Below, piece after piece: positions 42,853-52,372 of a stretch of DNA of 64,000 bases. A model generated the notes under the pieces. The model saw only the letters and a program-made list of their open reading frames with translations, ran no database searches and was not told the origin of the DNA. This DNA comes from Bradyrhizobium sediminis (GTDB lineage Bacteria > Pseudomonadota > Alphaproteobacteria > Rhizobiales > Xanthobacteraceae): NCBI RefSeq assembly GCF_018736085.1, contig NZ_CP076134.1, positions 5,218,501-5,282,500 of the forward strand. Reading direction: 5' to 3'. Each line of letters begins with the position of its first letter. The first letter of the stretch is position 1. The translations under genes and the position numbers were made by a program.

Positions 42853-44040
42853 CTATGCCGCGCGGCCCGATCGCAGCAGCAGCAGCACGCCGAATGCCGA
42901 AACCGAGGCGAGCGCGCTGATCCAGAGCGCGCCGGTGCCGATATGCTCCACCATCAGGCCGACCGCGAGCGGCGCAAGCGCGCCGGTCGCGCGCGCCGGC
43001 AGCGAAAGCACCCCGACCCGGCGGCCGAAACCTTGCGGCCCGAACAGCGCCAGCGGCAGGGTGCCGCGCGCGATCGTGAGGATGCCATTGCCCGCGCCAT
43101 AGAACGCCGCAAAGACGGGCGCCAGCAGCGGTCCGCCGAGGGCAAGCGCGATGACGCCGACCGGGGTCATCAGCGTGGCGAGCCTGGCCGAAACCAGCGG
43201 GTGGTAGCGCGCGAGCCAGCCTGCCTCGACCATGCGCGCGGCGACCTGCGCCGGCCCGACCAGCGTACCTGCGAACAATGCCGCTGCCGGCGTCGCCCCG
43301 AACTGCACCAGCATGGTCGGCAGCACCGCCGAGAGCCCCGAACTGACGAAACCGGTCGCTGCGAACACATAAGCCAGCGCGGTCATCGTGAAGGCCTCGC
43401 TGCGCTTGGTCACCGCAGGAGCTTCTGCCTCGGCCTTGACCGGCTGCAGGGGATTGACCCGCGGCAGAACGAAATTGAGCGGCAGCGCAAGAATGAGATG
43501 AATGAGCGCCCACACCTGACAGGTGGCGCGCCAGCCAAGCTCGACGTCGAGCCATGTCGTCAGCGGCCAGCCGACGGTGCTGGCAAAGCCCGCGATCAGC
43601 GTGATGCCCGTGATCGGCCGGCGCGCGGCGGTCCCGTAGATCCGGGTCAGGCTCGCAAACGCCGCCTCATAAAGCCCCATGCCCATGCCGACGCCAATGA
43701 CGACCCAGGCCGCGATCAGTCCGAAGGCGCCGTTGGCAAGGGACAGCAGCAACAGTCCGGCCGCGAGGATGCCGTTCGAGATGGCGAGCAGGCCGCGCCC
43801 GCCGAAGGTATCGATGGCGTGGCCGACGCGCGGCCCCAATAGTCCCGCGATCACCAGCGCGCCCGACAGCGCGCCGAACACGAAGGTCGGCACCAGGCCG
43901 AGATCGCGCGCGATTGGTGCTGCGAGTATCGCCGGAAGATAATAGCTCGACGCCCATGCTATGGTTTGCGTCGTGCCCAGCGCGAGGATGACGGGCAGCG
44001 AACCGGACGTTCCGGCATAGCCGGTGCTGGCATCCTTCAT
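42853..44040 (-). CDS. MFS transporter
   Basis: A 395-residue inner-membrane protein with about twelve hydrophobic segments. The first helix pair is 'SLPVILALGTTQTIAWASSY', and the loop 'GPRVGHAIDTFGGRGLLAIS' corresponds to the G-x-x-x-D-(R/K)-x-G-R/G-R-R motif between helices 2 and 3. It resembles drug/metabolite:H+ antiporters without a closely recognised substrate. The central cytoplasmic loop contains 'VKAEAEAPAVTKRSEAF'. Confidence 0.85.
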   Translation of the reverse strand: MKDASTGYAGTSGSLPVILALGTTQTIAWASSYYLPAILAAPIARDLGLVPTFVFGALSGALVIAGLLGPRVGHAIDTFGGRGLLAISNGILAAGLLLLSLANGAFGLIAAWVVIGVGMGMGLYEAAFASLTRIYGTAARRPITGITLIAGFASTVGWPLTTWLDVELGWRATCQVWALIHLILALPLNFVLPRVNPLQPVKAEAEAPAVTKRSEAFTMTALAYVFAATGFVSSGLSAVLPTMLVQFGATPAAALFAGTLVGPAQVAARMVEAGWLARYHPLVSARLATLMTPVGVIALALGGPLLAPVFAAFYGAGNGILTIARGTLPLALFGPQGFGRRVGVLSLPARATGALAPLAVGLMVEHIGTGALWISALASVSAFGVLLLLRSGRAA

Positions 44041-44276
44041 GAACGACCACGGCCGACAGCGCCCGCTTGGCTGGCGGCTTCATCGGCAACACGGCAAGCC
44101 GAAACGTCGGCGGTCCCGGAATCATCGCAGCAGCAGCCCCTGTGTCGAGGGCGTGCGACAGCGTCATCGATTTTCATGGCCGGCAAAATAGGTGCGATTC
44201 CGTGCAGCGTCAACGATATTTCCAGAATGATAGAAATAGCGTTGATTGACCTGTTGCTCTTGAGTGCGGCAACGCT

Positions 44277-46070
44277 TCAAATCCCGGCCACCGACGACCA
44301 CATTTCCGACAGCCTGCGCTTCAGGGACGCCATCCGCGTCAGGGCCGCGGGCTCTTCCTCCTCTTCGGGCAAGCGAAGGCCTACGACGCTGACCCTGCCG
44401 CCCGAGATGCTGCGCGCCACCAGGACGATGGAGTCGAGCTCGAGCGTCGCCCCTTCCTTCGGCGCATGGTCGAGATGAATGTCAAAATAATCGGCCAGCG
44501 TCAGTTTCGCCTGCTCGTCACCCACCGCCACGCCGTAGATCTCGGCAAGCTCGCCGAGCGTGTGTTCCCCCGAAACCATGAAGTCGCCGAGCAGATGCGG
44601 ATCGGGTTCCGAACTCGGCTGCATATCGACGAAGAATCGGTCGAGCGCTTCGGCCTTTTGCGGCGGCGCCAGCAGATAGATGTAGTCGCCCGGCGCGACC
44701 GGATCGGCTTCCGCGGGCGACAGGATGCGCTGGTCGCGGATCACCAGCGTCGGCTTCGACCAGGATGGAATGAGGCCGCGCCGGAAATACAGGCTCTTGG
44801 AGCGGACGGAATAACCAACCAGTTGCTGCTCCAACTGCCCGGGCAGATCGAGCTCGACCCGCCGCGGCCCGCGATCGGAACGCGGCAGCGCCACATGCAG
44901 CCGACGCGCGGCGGGCGCCAGCGTCCAGCCTTGCAGCAGCAGCGAGATGATGACGACGACGAAAGCGACGTCGAAATAGAGATAGGCCTTCGACAGTCCG
45001 ACCAGCATCGGGATCGAGGCCAGGAAGATCGCGACCGCGCCGCGCAGGCCGGTCCAGGCGATGAAGAGCTTTTCCCGCCAGTTGAAGCGGAACGGCGCCA
45101 GACACAGAAACACCGCGATCGGCCGCGCCAGAAGCATCAGCGCGAACGCCACGATCACGGCCGGAGCGATGCTGTCCACCAGTCGCTGCGGCGAGACCAG
45201 CAGGCCGAGCAGCACGAACATCACGATCTGCGCCAGCCAGGTCGCGGCGTCGAGGAAGGTCACCACCGAATTATGCGCCCGGGTCGGCCGGTTGCCGACG
45301 ATGATGCCGGCGAGGTAGACCGCGAGAAACCCGGAAGCGTGCGCGATCTGGGCCGCCCCGAAGACCACCAGCGCGGCGGTGGCGACGAACGGCGCATGCA
45401 GGCCCTGCGGCAGCGCGACGCGATTGAGCGCCAGCACCACGAGCCGGCCGCCGACCACGCCGACGATGGTGCCGAGCACGAGTTCGCGGGCGAATTCCAG
45501 CGCCACATGCAAGGCCGAGCTTTCGCCGATCGAAATCAGTTCGACCACCATCAAGGTCAGAAACACCGCGAACGGATCGTTGGTGCCGGATTCGGCCTCC
45601 AGCGTCGCGCCGACGCGGGGCCGCAGGCGCAAGCCCTGCGCATGCACCAGCAGGAACACCGCCGCGGCATCGGTCGAGGCCACCACGGCGCCGACCAGGA
45701 GCGCCTCGGTCCAGTTCAGATCGAGCACATATTTGGCGATCGGCGCGGTAATCAGCGCCGTCAGCAGCACGCCGATGGTCGCCAGCACCATCGACGGCAC
45801 CAGCACCGCGCGGATGCTTTGAAACCGGGTTCGCAGGCCGCCATCGAACAGGATCAGGGCCAGCGCCACCGATCCCACCAGATAGGTGGAGCGCACGTCG
45901 TCGAACCGCACTTGGCCGGGGCCGGAATCGCCGGCCAGCATGCCGATGAACAGAAATACCAGCAGCAAGGGCGCGCCGAAGCGCAGCGCGAGCAGGCTCG
46001 ACAGGATGCCGGCCATCACCAGAACCGCGCCAAGCAGAATGGCTATGCTGACCTGGTCGAGAGAAGCCAT
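44277..46070 (-). CDS. Potassium/proton antiporter of CPA1 type (NhaP2/CvrA-like)
   Basis: A 597-residue protein; the ATG at 46070 has a GGAGG Shine-Dalgarno, and an upstream frame of 22 codons is disregarded. The membrane domain has about twelve helices, with 'GAVVASTDAAAVFLLVHAQG' (D-A-A cation site) and 'TLEAESGTNDPFAVFLTLMV' (N-D motif). A TrkA-C/RCK_C-like domain follows ('ADPVAPGDYIYLLAPPQKAE'), then a CorC/HlyC-like C-terminal domain. This is the layout of K+/H+ antiporter subunit NhaP2. It is divergent from mscS, which also acts on ion and osmotic balance. Confidence 0.9.
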   Translation of the reverse strand: MASLDQVSIAILLGAVLVMAGILSSLLALRFGAPLLLVFLFIGMLAGDSGPGQVRFDDVRSTYLVGSVALALILFDGGLRTRFQSIRAVLVPSMVLATIGVLLTALITAPIAKYVLDLNWTEALLVGAVVASTDAAAVFLLVHAQGLRLRPRVGATLEAESGTNDPFAVFLTLMVVELISIGESSALHVALEFARELVLGTIVGVVGGRLVVLALNRVALPQGLHAPFVATAALVVFGAAQIAHASGFLAVYLAGIIVGNRPTRAHNSVVTFLDAATWLAQIVMFVLLGLLVSPQRLVDSIAPAVIVAFALMLLARPIAVFLCLAPFRFNWREKLFIAWTGLRGAVAIFLASIPMLVGLSKAYLYFDVAFVVVIISLLLQGWTLAPAARRLHVALPRSDRGPRRVELDLPGQLEQQLVGYSVRSKSLYFRRGLIPSWSKPTLVIRDQRILSPAEADPVAPGDYIYLLAPPQKAEALDRFFVDMQPSSEPDPHLLGDFMVSGEHTLGELAEIYGVAVGDEQAKLTLADYFDIHLDHAPKEGATLELDSIVLVARSISGGRVSVVGLRLPEEEEEPAALTRMASLKRRLSEMWSSVAGI

Positions 46071-46291
46071 GAACCTCCGGAAATGCGCGCAAATACTTGC
46101 ACTTGCATCCTTATCGTCGCCACAGTTGGACGCCAACCCATTTCTGTCGGGAGGCGCGATGTACCCGATTTTCCGGCCTTAATTGACTTCACCGGGGTGT
46201 CGTATCGATGGCGCCGGCGCCGCCATTATGGGAATCTGCCGGTTATTCGAATCAAGTTTGCTCCCGATCTGCCTGCGATGAGATTTTGACG

Positions 46292-47605
46292 ATGGACCTG
46301 AACGAGATCACCGAATTCCTGCAATCCGCGGCGCGTTCGGTCGGCGCGGAGGTCACCTCGCCGTGGTTCTATCTGCAGCTGGGGCTGATTCTGGCCGCCG
46401 CGGGGATCGCCTACGCCGCCGGCGCGGCCGTCCGTTCCAGGGTCGACGTCACCTCGGTTGCCATGGGCTGGCCGGCACCGTTCCGGCTGTTCATGCGCGT
46501 GCTGGTCGGCAGCGCGCCGACGGCGGTATTCGCGGCGCTGATGACGCTGGCGCGCATCGTCATGCTGGCGTCGACCTGGCCGAGCCGCAGCTATCTGCTG
46601 GCGGTCGCCGCCAAGCTCGCGCTCGCCTGGCTGATCATCCGGCTGATTACCTCGGTGATCCGCAACGCCTTCATCGTCCGGCTGGTATCGCTGTCGGCAT
46701 GGGCGATCGCAGCGCTCAGCATCATCGGCCAGCTCGGACCGGCGATCGACGCGCTGGACTCGGTTTCGATCGTGCTCGGCGACCTCAGGCTGACGCCGCT
46801 AGTGCTGATCAAGCTCGGTGCGCTGCTGATCCTGGCGCTGTGGCTGACCAACATCGCCAGCAATTTCGTCGAAAGCCGGATCAACCGCTCGGCCGACCTG
46901 ACCCCGTCGATCCAGGTGCTGCTGGTCAAGATGATCCGGATGGGGCTGATGGTGGTCGCGATCGCGATCGCACTCAGCGCGGTCGGCATCAACCTCTCGG
47001 CGCTGGCGGTGTTCTCCGGCGCGGTCGGCGTCGGTATCGGTATCGGCCTGCAGAAGATCGTCGCCAACTTCATCTCGGGCATCATCCTTTTGGCGGACAA
47101 GTCGGTGAAGCCGGGCGATCTCGTCACCATCGGCGACAGTTCGGGACGCATCAGCGCGATGAAGACGCGCTATATTTCAGTCGCCGCCGGCGACGGCCGC
47201 GAATTCCTGATTCCGAACGAGGACCTGGTGACGCAGAAAGTCGTCAACTGGACCTATACCGACAAGAACACGCTGGTGAAGGTCAGTTTCGGCACCAACT
47301 ACGACGCCGATCCCCGGCTGGTCTGCAAGCTCGCGATCGATATCGCCGCGGCTGCCCCGCGCGCCATCAAGAGCAAGCCGCCGAACTGCATTCTGACCGA
47401 ATTCGCCGAGCACGGGATGAAGTTCTCCCTGACCTTCTGGATCGCCGACCCCGAGGGCATGGACAATGTGAAGAGCGAGGTGATGCTGGCGCTGTGGGAC
47501 GCCTTCAAGCGCGAGGGCATCCGCGTGCCCTACCCGGTGCGCGAAATCCGCGTCCGCGGCGGCGCGCTGCCGGTCGAGACCACGGTCGAGGTTCCGACCC
47601 GTTGA
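46292..47605 (+). CDS. Mechanosensitive channel of the MscS family
   Basis: A 437-residue inner-membrane protein. It has two or more helices before the pore helix 'LAVFSGAVGVGIGIGLQKIV' (Gly/Ala-rich TM3), followed by 'NFISGIILLADKSVKPGDLV', the signature of MscS. The beta and alpha-beta cytoplasmic domains include 'MKTRYISVAAGDGREFLIPN'. The start at 'MDLNEITEFLQSAARSVGAE' is preferred; a longer 28-codon frame lacks a clear start. It releases solutes upon osmotic down-shock. Confidence 0.9.
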   Translation: MDLNEITEFLQSAARSVGAEVTSPWFYLQLGLILAAAGIAYAAGAAVRSRVDVTSVAMGWPAPFRLFMRVLVGSAPTAVFAALMTLARIVMLASTWPSRSYLLAVAAKLALAWLIIRLITSVIRNAFIVRLVSLSAWAIAALSIIGQLGPAIDALDSVSIVLGDLRLTPLVLIKLGALLILALWLTNIASNFVESRINRSADLTPSIQVLLVKMIRMGLMVVAIAIALSAVGINLSALAVFSGAVGVGIGIGLQKIVANFISGIILLADKSVKPGDLVTIGDSSGRISAMKTRYISVAAGDGREFLIPNEDLVTQKVVNWTYTDKNTLVKVSFGTNYDADPRLVCKLAIDIAAAAPRAIKSKPPNCILTEFAEHGMKFSLTFWIADPEGMDNVKSEVMLALWDAFKREGIRVPYPVREIRVRGGALPVETTVEVPTR

Positions 47606-47686
47606 GGCCCAACCTGCGCTTGCGACCGGTCGCCCCGATCACTAGATTAGAGCCTCAAATCACCTCCCGCCAAGACGATCCGCCCC

Positions 47687-48511
47687 ATGAGCTACATCGA
47701 AGCGACAGATACCTCCTTGCGCAAAACCGGACAGATCAAGCTGCATGGGCAGAGCGGGTTCGCAGGCATGCGCAAGGCAGGCGCACTGGTCGCCAAGTGC
47801 CTCGACGAACTGACCGACATCGTCAAGCCGGGAATTCCGACCTCCGTCATCGACGAATTCGTCCGCGACTTCGCCTTCCGCCATGGCGCCTTTCCCGCCA
47901 CTTTGATGTATCGCGGCTACCGCTATTCGACCTGCACCTCGATCAACCATGTGGTCTGCCACGGCATGCCCGGCGACCGGGTGCTGAAGGAAGGCGACAT
48001 CATCAACATCGACGTGACCTTCATCGTCGAGGGCTGGTACGGCGATTCCAGCCGGATGTATGCGATCGGCCCGATCTCCCGCAAGGCCGAGCGGCTGATC
48101 GAGGTGACCTATGAGGCGATGATGCGCGGCATCGCCGCGGTGAAGCCGGGCGCCACCACCGGCGACATCGGCCATGCCATCCAGAGCTTCGTCGAGCCGC
48201 AGGGCATGAGCGTGGTGCGCGACTTCTGCGGCCACGGCCTCGGGCGCATGTTCCACGACGAGCCGAACATCATTCATGTCGGCCGGCCCGGCGAAGGCGT
48301 ACCGCTGAAGCCCGGCATGTTCTTCACCATCGAGCCGATGATCAATCTCGGCAAGCCGCATGTGAAGATCCTGTCCGACGGCTGGACCGCGGTGACCCGC
48401 GACCGCTCGCTGTCGGCGCAGTTCGAGCATTCGGTCGGCGTGACGGCCACCGGCGTCGAGATCTTCACGCTGTCGGAACGCCACGCCGAAAAGCCGCCGG
48501 TCGCGGCGTAG
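47687..48511 (+). CDS. map: Type I methionine aminopeptidase
   Basis: A 274-residue metalloenzyme that removes N-terminal methionine. Metal ligands are visible: '[20 protein letters not shown]' (two Asp), '[20 protein letters not shown]' (His), '[11 protein letters not shown]' (Glu) and '[14 protein letters not shown]' (Glu). A slightly longer N-terminal extension of about 20 residues precedes the fold ('[20 protein letters not shown]'). It is followed by radC after 61 bp on the same strand, possibly co-transcribed. Confidence 0.95.
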   Translation: MSYIEATDTSLRKTGQIKLHGQSGFAGMRKAGALVAKCLDELTDIVKPGIPTSVIDEFVRDFAFRHGAFPATLMYRGYRYSTCTSINHVVCHGMPGDRVLKEGDIINIDVTFIVEGWYGDSSRMYAIGPISRKAERLIEVTYEAMMRGIAAVKPGATTGDIGHAIQSFVEPQGMSVVRDFCGHGLGRMFHDEPNIIHVGRPGEGVPLKPGMFFTIEPMINLGKPHVKILSDGWTAVTRDRSLSAQFEHSVGVTATGVEIFTLSERHAEKPPVAA

Positions 48512-48572
48512 ATTTCCGGCGGGTCCGACCGCCCCGCAACACTTCTTGGTTGCAAAACCTGACCGGCACGGC

Positions 48573-49304
48573 ATGTTTGCGCCGATGGCCGCAAAACCCA
48601 GCGACGAGCAAGATCAGCCCGGACCCGCCGAGACGCCGCATTACCACGGCCACCGGACCCGGCTGCGCGAGCGCTTTCACAGCGCCGGACCCGATGCGCT
48701 GAGCGACTATGAATTGCTCGAACTGGCGCTGTTCGCTGCCTTGCCCCGGCGCGATACCAAGCCACTCGCCAAATCGCTGCTCAGGAAATTCGGCTCGTTC
48801 GCCGAAGTCATCCATGCGCCGGCGACACGGTTGCGGGAAGTCGACGGCATCGGCGATGCCTCGATCAATCAACTCAAGCTGATCGCGGCGGCGGCACACC
48901 GCGTCGCCAGGGGCGAGCTGAAGCAGCGCACCGCGCTGTCGTCATGGAACGACGTGATCGACTATTGCCGCACCGCCATGGCGTTCGCCGACAAGGAGCA
49001 GTTCCGCATCCTGTTCCTCGACAAGCGCAACCAGCTGATCGCGGACGAGGTGCAGCAGACCGGCACCGTCGACCACACCCCGGTCTATCCGCGCGAGGTG
49101 ATCAAGCGCGCGCTGGAATTGTCCGCCACCGCCATCATCCTGGTGCACAACCACCCCTCCGGCGATCCGACGCCGTCGCAGGCCGACATCCAGATGACGA
49201 AAGCGATCGTCGACATCGCCGCGCCGCTCGGGATCTCCGTCCATGACCACATCATCGTCGGCAAGAACGGACATGCGAGTTTGAAGGGGATGCGGCTGAT
49301 TTGA
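48573..49304 (+). CDS. radC: RadC-like JAMM-domain protein
   Basis: A 243-residue protein. The helix-hairpin-helix region '[20 protein letters not shown]' and '[20 protein letters not shown]' is followed by the JAMM metal site '[20 protein letters not shown]' (H-x-H-P-S-G-D). '[20 protein letters not shown]' completes the domain. Several ATGs compete (48573, 48585); I chose the earlier one, with no strong ribosome site for either. Despite the name, a repair role is not established for the family. Confidence 0.9.
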   Translation: MFAPMAAKPSDEQDQPGPAETPHYHGHRTRLRERFHSAGPDALSDYELLELALFAALPRRDTKPLAKSLLRKFGSFAEVIHAPATRLREVDGIGDASINQLKLIAAAAHRVARGELKQRTALSSWNDVIDYCRTAMAFADKEQFRILFLDKRNQLIADEVQQTGTVDHTPVYPREVIKRALELSATAIILVHNHPSGDPTPSQADIQMTKAIVDIAAPLGISVHDHIIVGKNGHASLKGMRLI

Positions 49305-49404
49305 GAGGTGACGACGAAAAAATTGGCGGGCTTGCGTCGCCCATCGGGCCTCCCCTGATCTTTTGCGCTCGAAATCCTCTGCGCATTCGTTTGTTGATGG
49401 CGAG

Positions 49405-49935
49405 TCAACCGAAGGCAGCGATCACTGTCTCGATAGGAAGAAACAGTGTGCGGCTGTCGGCTGGATACTCGATAAATTCTGCGCAGGCCATATAGAAGCT
49501 CTTCGCCGCATCGTCCTTGGCATGTACGAGCACGGCGCCGATGCCGATACTCTGGGAAGCGACCGCGATGCGGCGAAGCGCATCCGATAACAAATCGGCC
49601 CCAAGCCCGCGGCCCGCGTAATCACGGCTGACCGCCAGACGCCCGATTACGGAAATCGGAATCGTATCAGGTGCATTGCGCCGCACCTTGCCCGGAGCGG
49701 ACGCCCGCTCAACAGCCCCGGCGGAAATGCAGAAATAGGCCACGCCCCGGTTGCCATCGCAAACGACATAGGTGCGGGAGAACCGGCTCTCATTCTTGAG
49801 AGCGCGCTGCTTTAGCCAGTCATTCAAAGCAGGCTCACCGCAGTCGAAATCGGAAAGATCGTGGTCCGCCGTCAAAGGAACGGGCGCCGAAAGCTTCGTT
49901 TGTCGGCTCTGCGGAGTGGGAGTTATTTTCCCCAT
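49405..49935 (-). CDS. GNAT-type toxin of a toxin-antitoxin pair
   Basis: A 176-residue acetyltransferase. 'LSDFDCGEPALNDWLKQRAL' near the N terminus is a hallmark of TacT/AtaT-type GNAT toxins that acetylate aminoacyl-tRNAs. The acetyl-CoA loop is 'GRLAVSRDYAGRGLGADLLS', and the catalytic tyrosine region is 'DDAAKSFYMACAEFIEYPAD'. Its ATG overlaps the 3' end of the antitoxin gene by 13 bases. The DNA is less GC-rich than the neighbourhood, suggesting acquisition. Confidence 0.88.
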   Translation of the reverse strand: MGKITPTPQSRQTKLSAPVPLTADHDLSDFDCGEPALNDWLKQRALKNESRFSRTYVVCDGNRGVAYFCISAGAVERASAPGKVRRNAPDTIPISVIGRLAVSRDYAGRGLGADLLSDALRRIAVASQSIGIGAVLVHAKDDAAKSFYMACAEFIEYPADSRTLFLPIETVIAAFG

Positions 49936-50264
49936 GCCGGGGCTCGACGCAACAGAGATCGCAACTTAGGCCCCGGCGCCGGGGGATTATCGAGCGCATG
50001 GACAAAAGCGTCGTATCGCTCCGGATCGAGCACGAACAAGCGCTGATCGAGAAGTACATCGATCGCGACCTTCCGGGCACTGTCGATCATGAACTCGGTG
50101 CGCGTCTTGCCCAGGACGGCAGCCGCGTCGTCGATAAGCTGGCGGGTATGGGTCTCGATGCGCAAATTGATGCTTCCCTTCGTATCCGCAGCCGAAGGAC
50201 GCTCCGCAACCGTTACGGTTCCGGCGTCCAGTCTGTCCGACGATGTGGAGCGATCCTTTGCCAT
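49923..50264 (-). CDS. DUF1778 antitoxin
   Basis: A 113-residue protein, start at 'MAKDRSTSSDRLDAGTVTVA'. The DUF1778 ribbon-helix-helix core is 'GSINLRIETHTRQLIDDAAA' and 'LGKTRTEFMIDSARKVAIDV'. The C-terminal toxin-neutralising part is 'RLFVLDPERYDAFVHALDNP' and following. It is first in the operon, as is usual when the antitoxin represses its own promoter. Upstream of the ATG is a TTGACA / AATATT pair that would give an almost leaderless transcript. Confidence 0.88.
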   Translation of the reverse strand: MAKDRSTSSDRLDAGTVTVAERPSAADTKGSINLRIETHTRQLIDDAAAVLGKTRTEFMIDSARKVAIDVLLDQRLFVLDPERYDAFVHALDNPPAPGPKLRSLLRRAPAWGK

Positions 50265-50270
50265 GAGCCA

Positions 50271-50299
50271 AATATTGGCGATCGTATCCACATTGTCAA
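50271..50299 (-). promoter_or_regulatory. Candidate promoter of the toxin-antitoxin operon
   Basis: On the minus strand TTGACA (50294-50299) and AATATT (50271-50276) are separated by 17 bp, close to the sigma-70 consensus. The -10 ends only 6 bp before the antitoxin ATG (50264), so transcription would start at or near the first codon. The -10 is weak; the -35 is perfect. Confidence 0.5.
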
Positions 50300-50425
50300 T
50301 ACAACGCGGATTTCCGTGCACGACCACACAGGAACGGGCATGTGAGATTGAAGGGCCTCAAGCTGATTTGATCGCGCCGATCCGTGGCGATCACTTCAAT
50401 GGCGGGGAGAACTTGCGTCCCCGCG

Positions 50426-51043
50426 TCAGGTCTGCTCGACGGCACGCTCGAGCTTTCTGCTCACTATCCAGGAGACGCCGAGGAACGCGACCAGCATCGC
50501 GAAGCCGAGGCCCGAAGAGGCGTCGCTCATAACCTTCTCCGAGACCTGGCCGAAGGCATAGCCAACCGAGACGATCGCGCACGACCACAGGCCCGCCGCG
50601 GCGAAATTGAGCGCCAGGAAGGTCGACCAGGGCAGCTGCGATATCCCATAGGCAATGCCCGCGACGCCGCGAATGCCGTGCGGGTAGCGATGGAACAGGA
50701 TCATCCAGACGTAGTGACGGTCAGCCAGCCGGGCCGTCGTCTGGACGGCGCGCTCGAGCCTGGGGAAGGACCCAAGCCAGCGGGTGCCGAAACGCCGCCC
50801 GATCCAGAACCGGATGACGTCGCCGGCAAAACTGCCGACCCAGCAGACCATGATGAGAGTGCCGAAACTCAGCGCGCCTGCGTGCGCAGCGTAGCCCGCG
50901 AACACCGTGAGCAACAGGCTGTGCGAAGCTGCCCACGCGAACATCAGGCTATAGGCCGCATCGCCGTGTTGGCGGATGAGTTCGAGGAACGAGGTGAGGT
51001 CGGTCGGAAACAGCAAGCGGACTCCAGTTCGACGGCTTGTCAT
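50426..51043 (-). CDS. DedA/SNARE-associated (VTT) membrane protein
   Basis: A 205-residue protein with about five membrane segments. The start 'MTSRRTGVRLLFPTDLTSFL' is preferred because 'ggaaag' lies 4-9 bases upstream. It has 'GSFAGDVIRFWIGRRFGTRW' (G-x-x-x-G-D-x-x-x-(Y/F)-x-x-G-R) and 'LFHRYPHGIRGVAGIAYGIS' (R-x-x-x-x-R-x-x-x-x-x-x-A-G), both diagnostic of DedA proteins that help maintain membrane lipid flipping and proton-motive force. It is a single gene. Confidence 0.88.
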   Translation of the reverse strand: MTSRRTGVRLLFPTDLTSFLELIRQHGDAAYSLMFAWAASHSLLLTVFAGYAAHAGALSFGTLIMVCWVGSFAGDVIRFWIGRRFGTRWLGSFPRLERAVQTTARLADRHYVWMILFHRYPHGIRGVAGIAYGISQLPWSTFLALNFAAAGLWSCAIVSVGYAFGQVSEKVMSDASSGLGFAMLVAFLGVSWIVSRKLERAVEQT

Positions 51044-51182
51044 CGCGCTTTCCGATGACCGGATCGACATGGAGACTATCATGCGGCCGGGAACCTATGG
51101 AAGCAAAAGGAAGTTTGCGATTATGAGTATCAAAACGGGACCATCTCGTGCGCTTGCGCGCAACGCCCGCAGCGCATGCCAT

Positions 51183-51644
51183 TCAATCCGCCAGCCGTTC
51201 GATCACGAGGCCCAGCAGCGCGCGCAACCGCGCCAGCCGCTTGAGGTCTCGGTGATAGCCGACATAGGTGTCGCGGCCCGGCGGCTCTTCGCCGAGATCG
51301 ATCCGCTCCACGCCGGCGAGCGCATCGCCGAGCGGCCGCGGCAGGACCGCGAGGCCTGTACCTGCGGCGCATAGCCTTGCCTGTACATCGCGATTGTTGC
51401 TGCGAGATACGACATGCGCGTTCGGCAGGATCCGTTTCAGCCAGACCGCGTCCGCCATGCCGCCGAACGCGGTGTCCATCGTGATCAGCGGCGTTCCCTT
51501 GCCGTCGCCCTGGCGCGGGCGAAAGGCGCTGCCGGACCTGACGTAGACGCCATAGTCGATGTGCATCAGCCGCCGTGAAATCACCTCGGCTTCATCGAAC
51601 GGCCGGATCCGGAACACCATGTCGTCGATGCCGGCGGCCGCCAT
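51183..51644 (-). pseudogene. LysR-type regulator, C-terminal half only
   Basis: The 153-codon frame matches the second half of a LysR effector-binding domain ('SRRLMHIDYGVYVRSG', 'CAAGTGLAVLPRPLGDALAG', 'RDTYVGYHRDLKRLARLRAL'). No winged-helix DNA-binding domain or linker helix precedes it; 31 bp upstream is the stop of the YciI-like gene. A full LysR protein is about 300 residues, so the N-terminal half has been deleted. It cannot bind DNA. It was probably once the regulator of a neighbouring gene. Confidence 0.75.
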
Positions 51645-51675
51645 GGCCGCCGGCTGGATTTGTCGGCCCCTCGCA

Positions 51676-52071
51676 TCAGGCGTGGGCGGCTACGTCGACC
51701 TGGGCCTGGCACCCTGTCTCGTCCGGCCCGGCCATCGCGCGGACCTCGCAGGTCCCTTCCCAACCCGGCATGTGCTGCTTGTGCAGCTGCATGAACTCCA
51801 CCGCCGAGGCCAGCGCCTCCTCCTTGTTGCGGAATTCGAAGATCGCGTAGCCGCCGATCACTTCCTTGGCCTCGACGAAAGGTCCGTCGACCACGCTGAG
51901 CTCGCCGTCCCTGATCCGCACCTGCGCGCCTGCGGCGAGCGGCATCAGCCCGCCCATGTCGATCATACGGCCGGCCTTGATCTCGCGATCGGCAAGCTTG
52001 CCCATCGCCTCCATCAGTTCCGGCGTCGGCATCCCGGTGTGGGCGGAGGTGACGAGAGACATGAAACGCAT
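51676..52071 (-). CDS. YciI-like/DGPF domain protein
   Basis: A 131-residue protein starting 'MRFMSLVTSAHTGMPTPELM', with an AAGGAG Shine-Dalgarno 8 bp upstream. It contains 'DGELSVVDGPFVEAKEVIGG', the D-G-P-F motif, and 'FEFRNKEEALASAVEFMQLH'. Related YCII/DGPF proteins often sit next to ECF sigma factors or are domains of catabolic enzymes; here no sigma factor is adjacent. Function is unknown. A LysR remnant lies just downstream. Confidence 0.85.
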   Translation of the reverse strand: MRFMSLVTSAHTGMPTPELMEAMGKLADREIKAGRMIDMGGLMPLAAGAQVRIRDGELSVVDGPFVEAKEVIGGYAIFEFRNKEEALASAVEFMQLHKQHMPGWEGTCEVRAMAGPDETGCQAQVDVAAHA

Positions 52072-52372
52072 GTTGAGAACTCCTTCTGAGGCGAGCCGCG
52101 GGCCCCAAGCCCGCAAAACTGTCTCGCTATGGAGTGGACGATCCGGCCCGGGCCAGATCGACATGGCTTGCGGAAAAATTTGACCGTAACGGGGCCCCGC
52201 CGGGCCCGGCGCCCGGTATCCCATTCCGACGACCGGATGCTCAATCTGTGCTTGTTCAGCCAGACGCGCGACGCGCCAAAGCCATCGCTCTCAATTTGAG
52301 CTTTGAGAGCCTTGCAGCAAAGGCCGGTCGATCCGTTCCGCCACGGCCTGTCCCGGCACTTCCATAGCCGTT

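Noticed and set aside
44466-46289. 607-codon open frame antisense to the K+/H+ antiporter
   Set aside because: Highly charged Arg/Gln/His-rich translation typical of antisense GC-rich frames; the antiporter is real.
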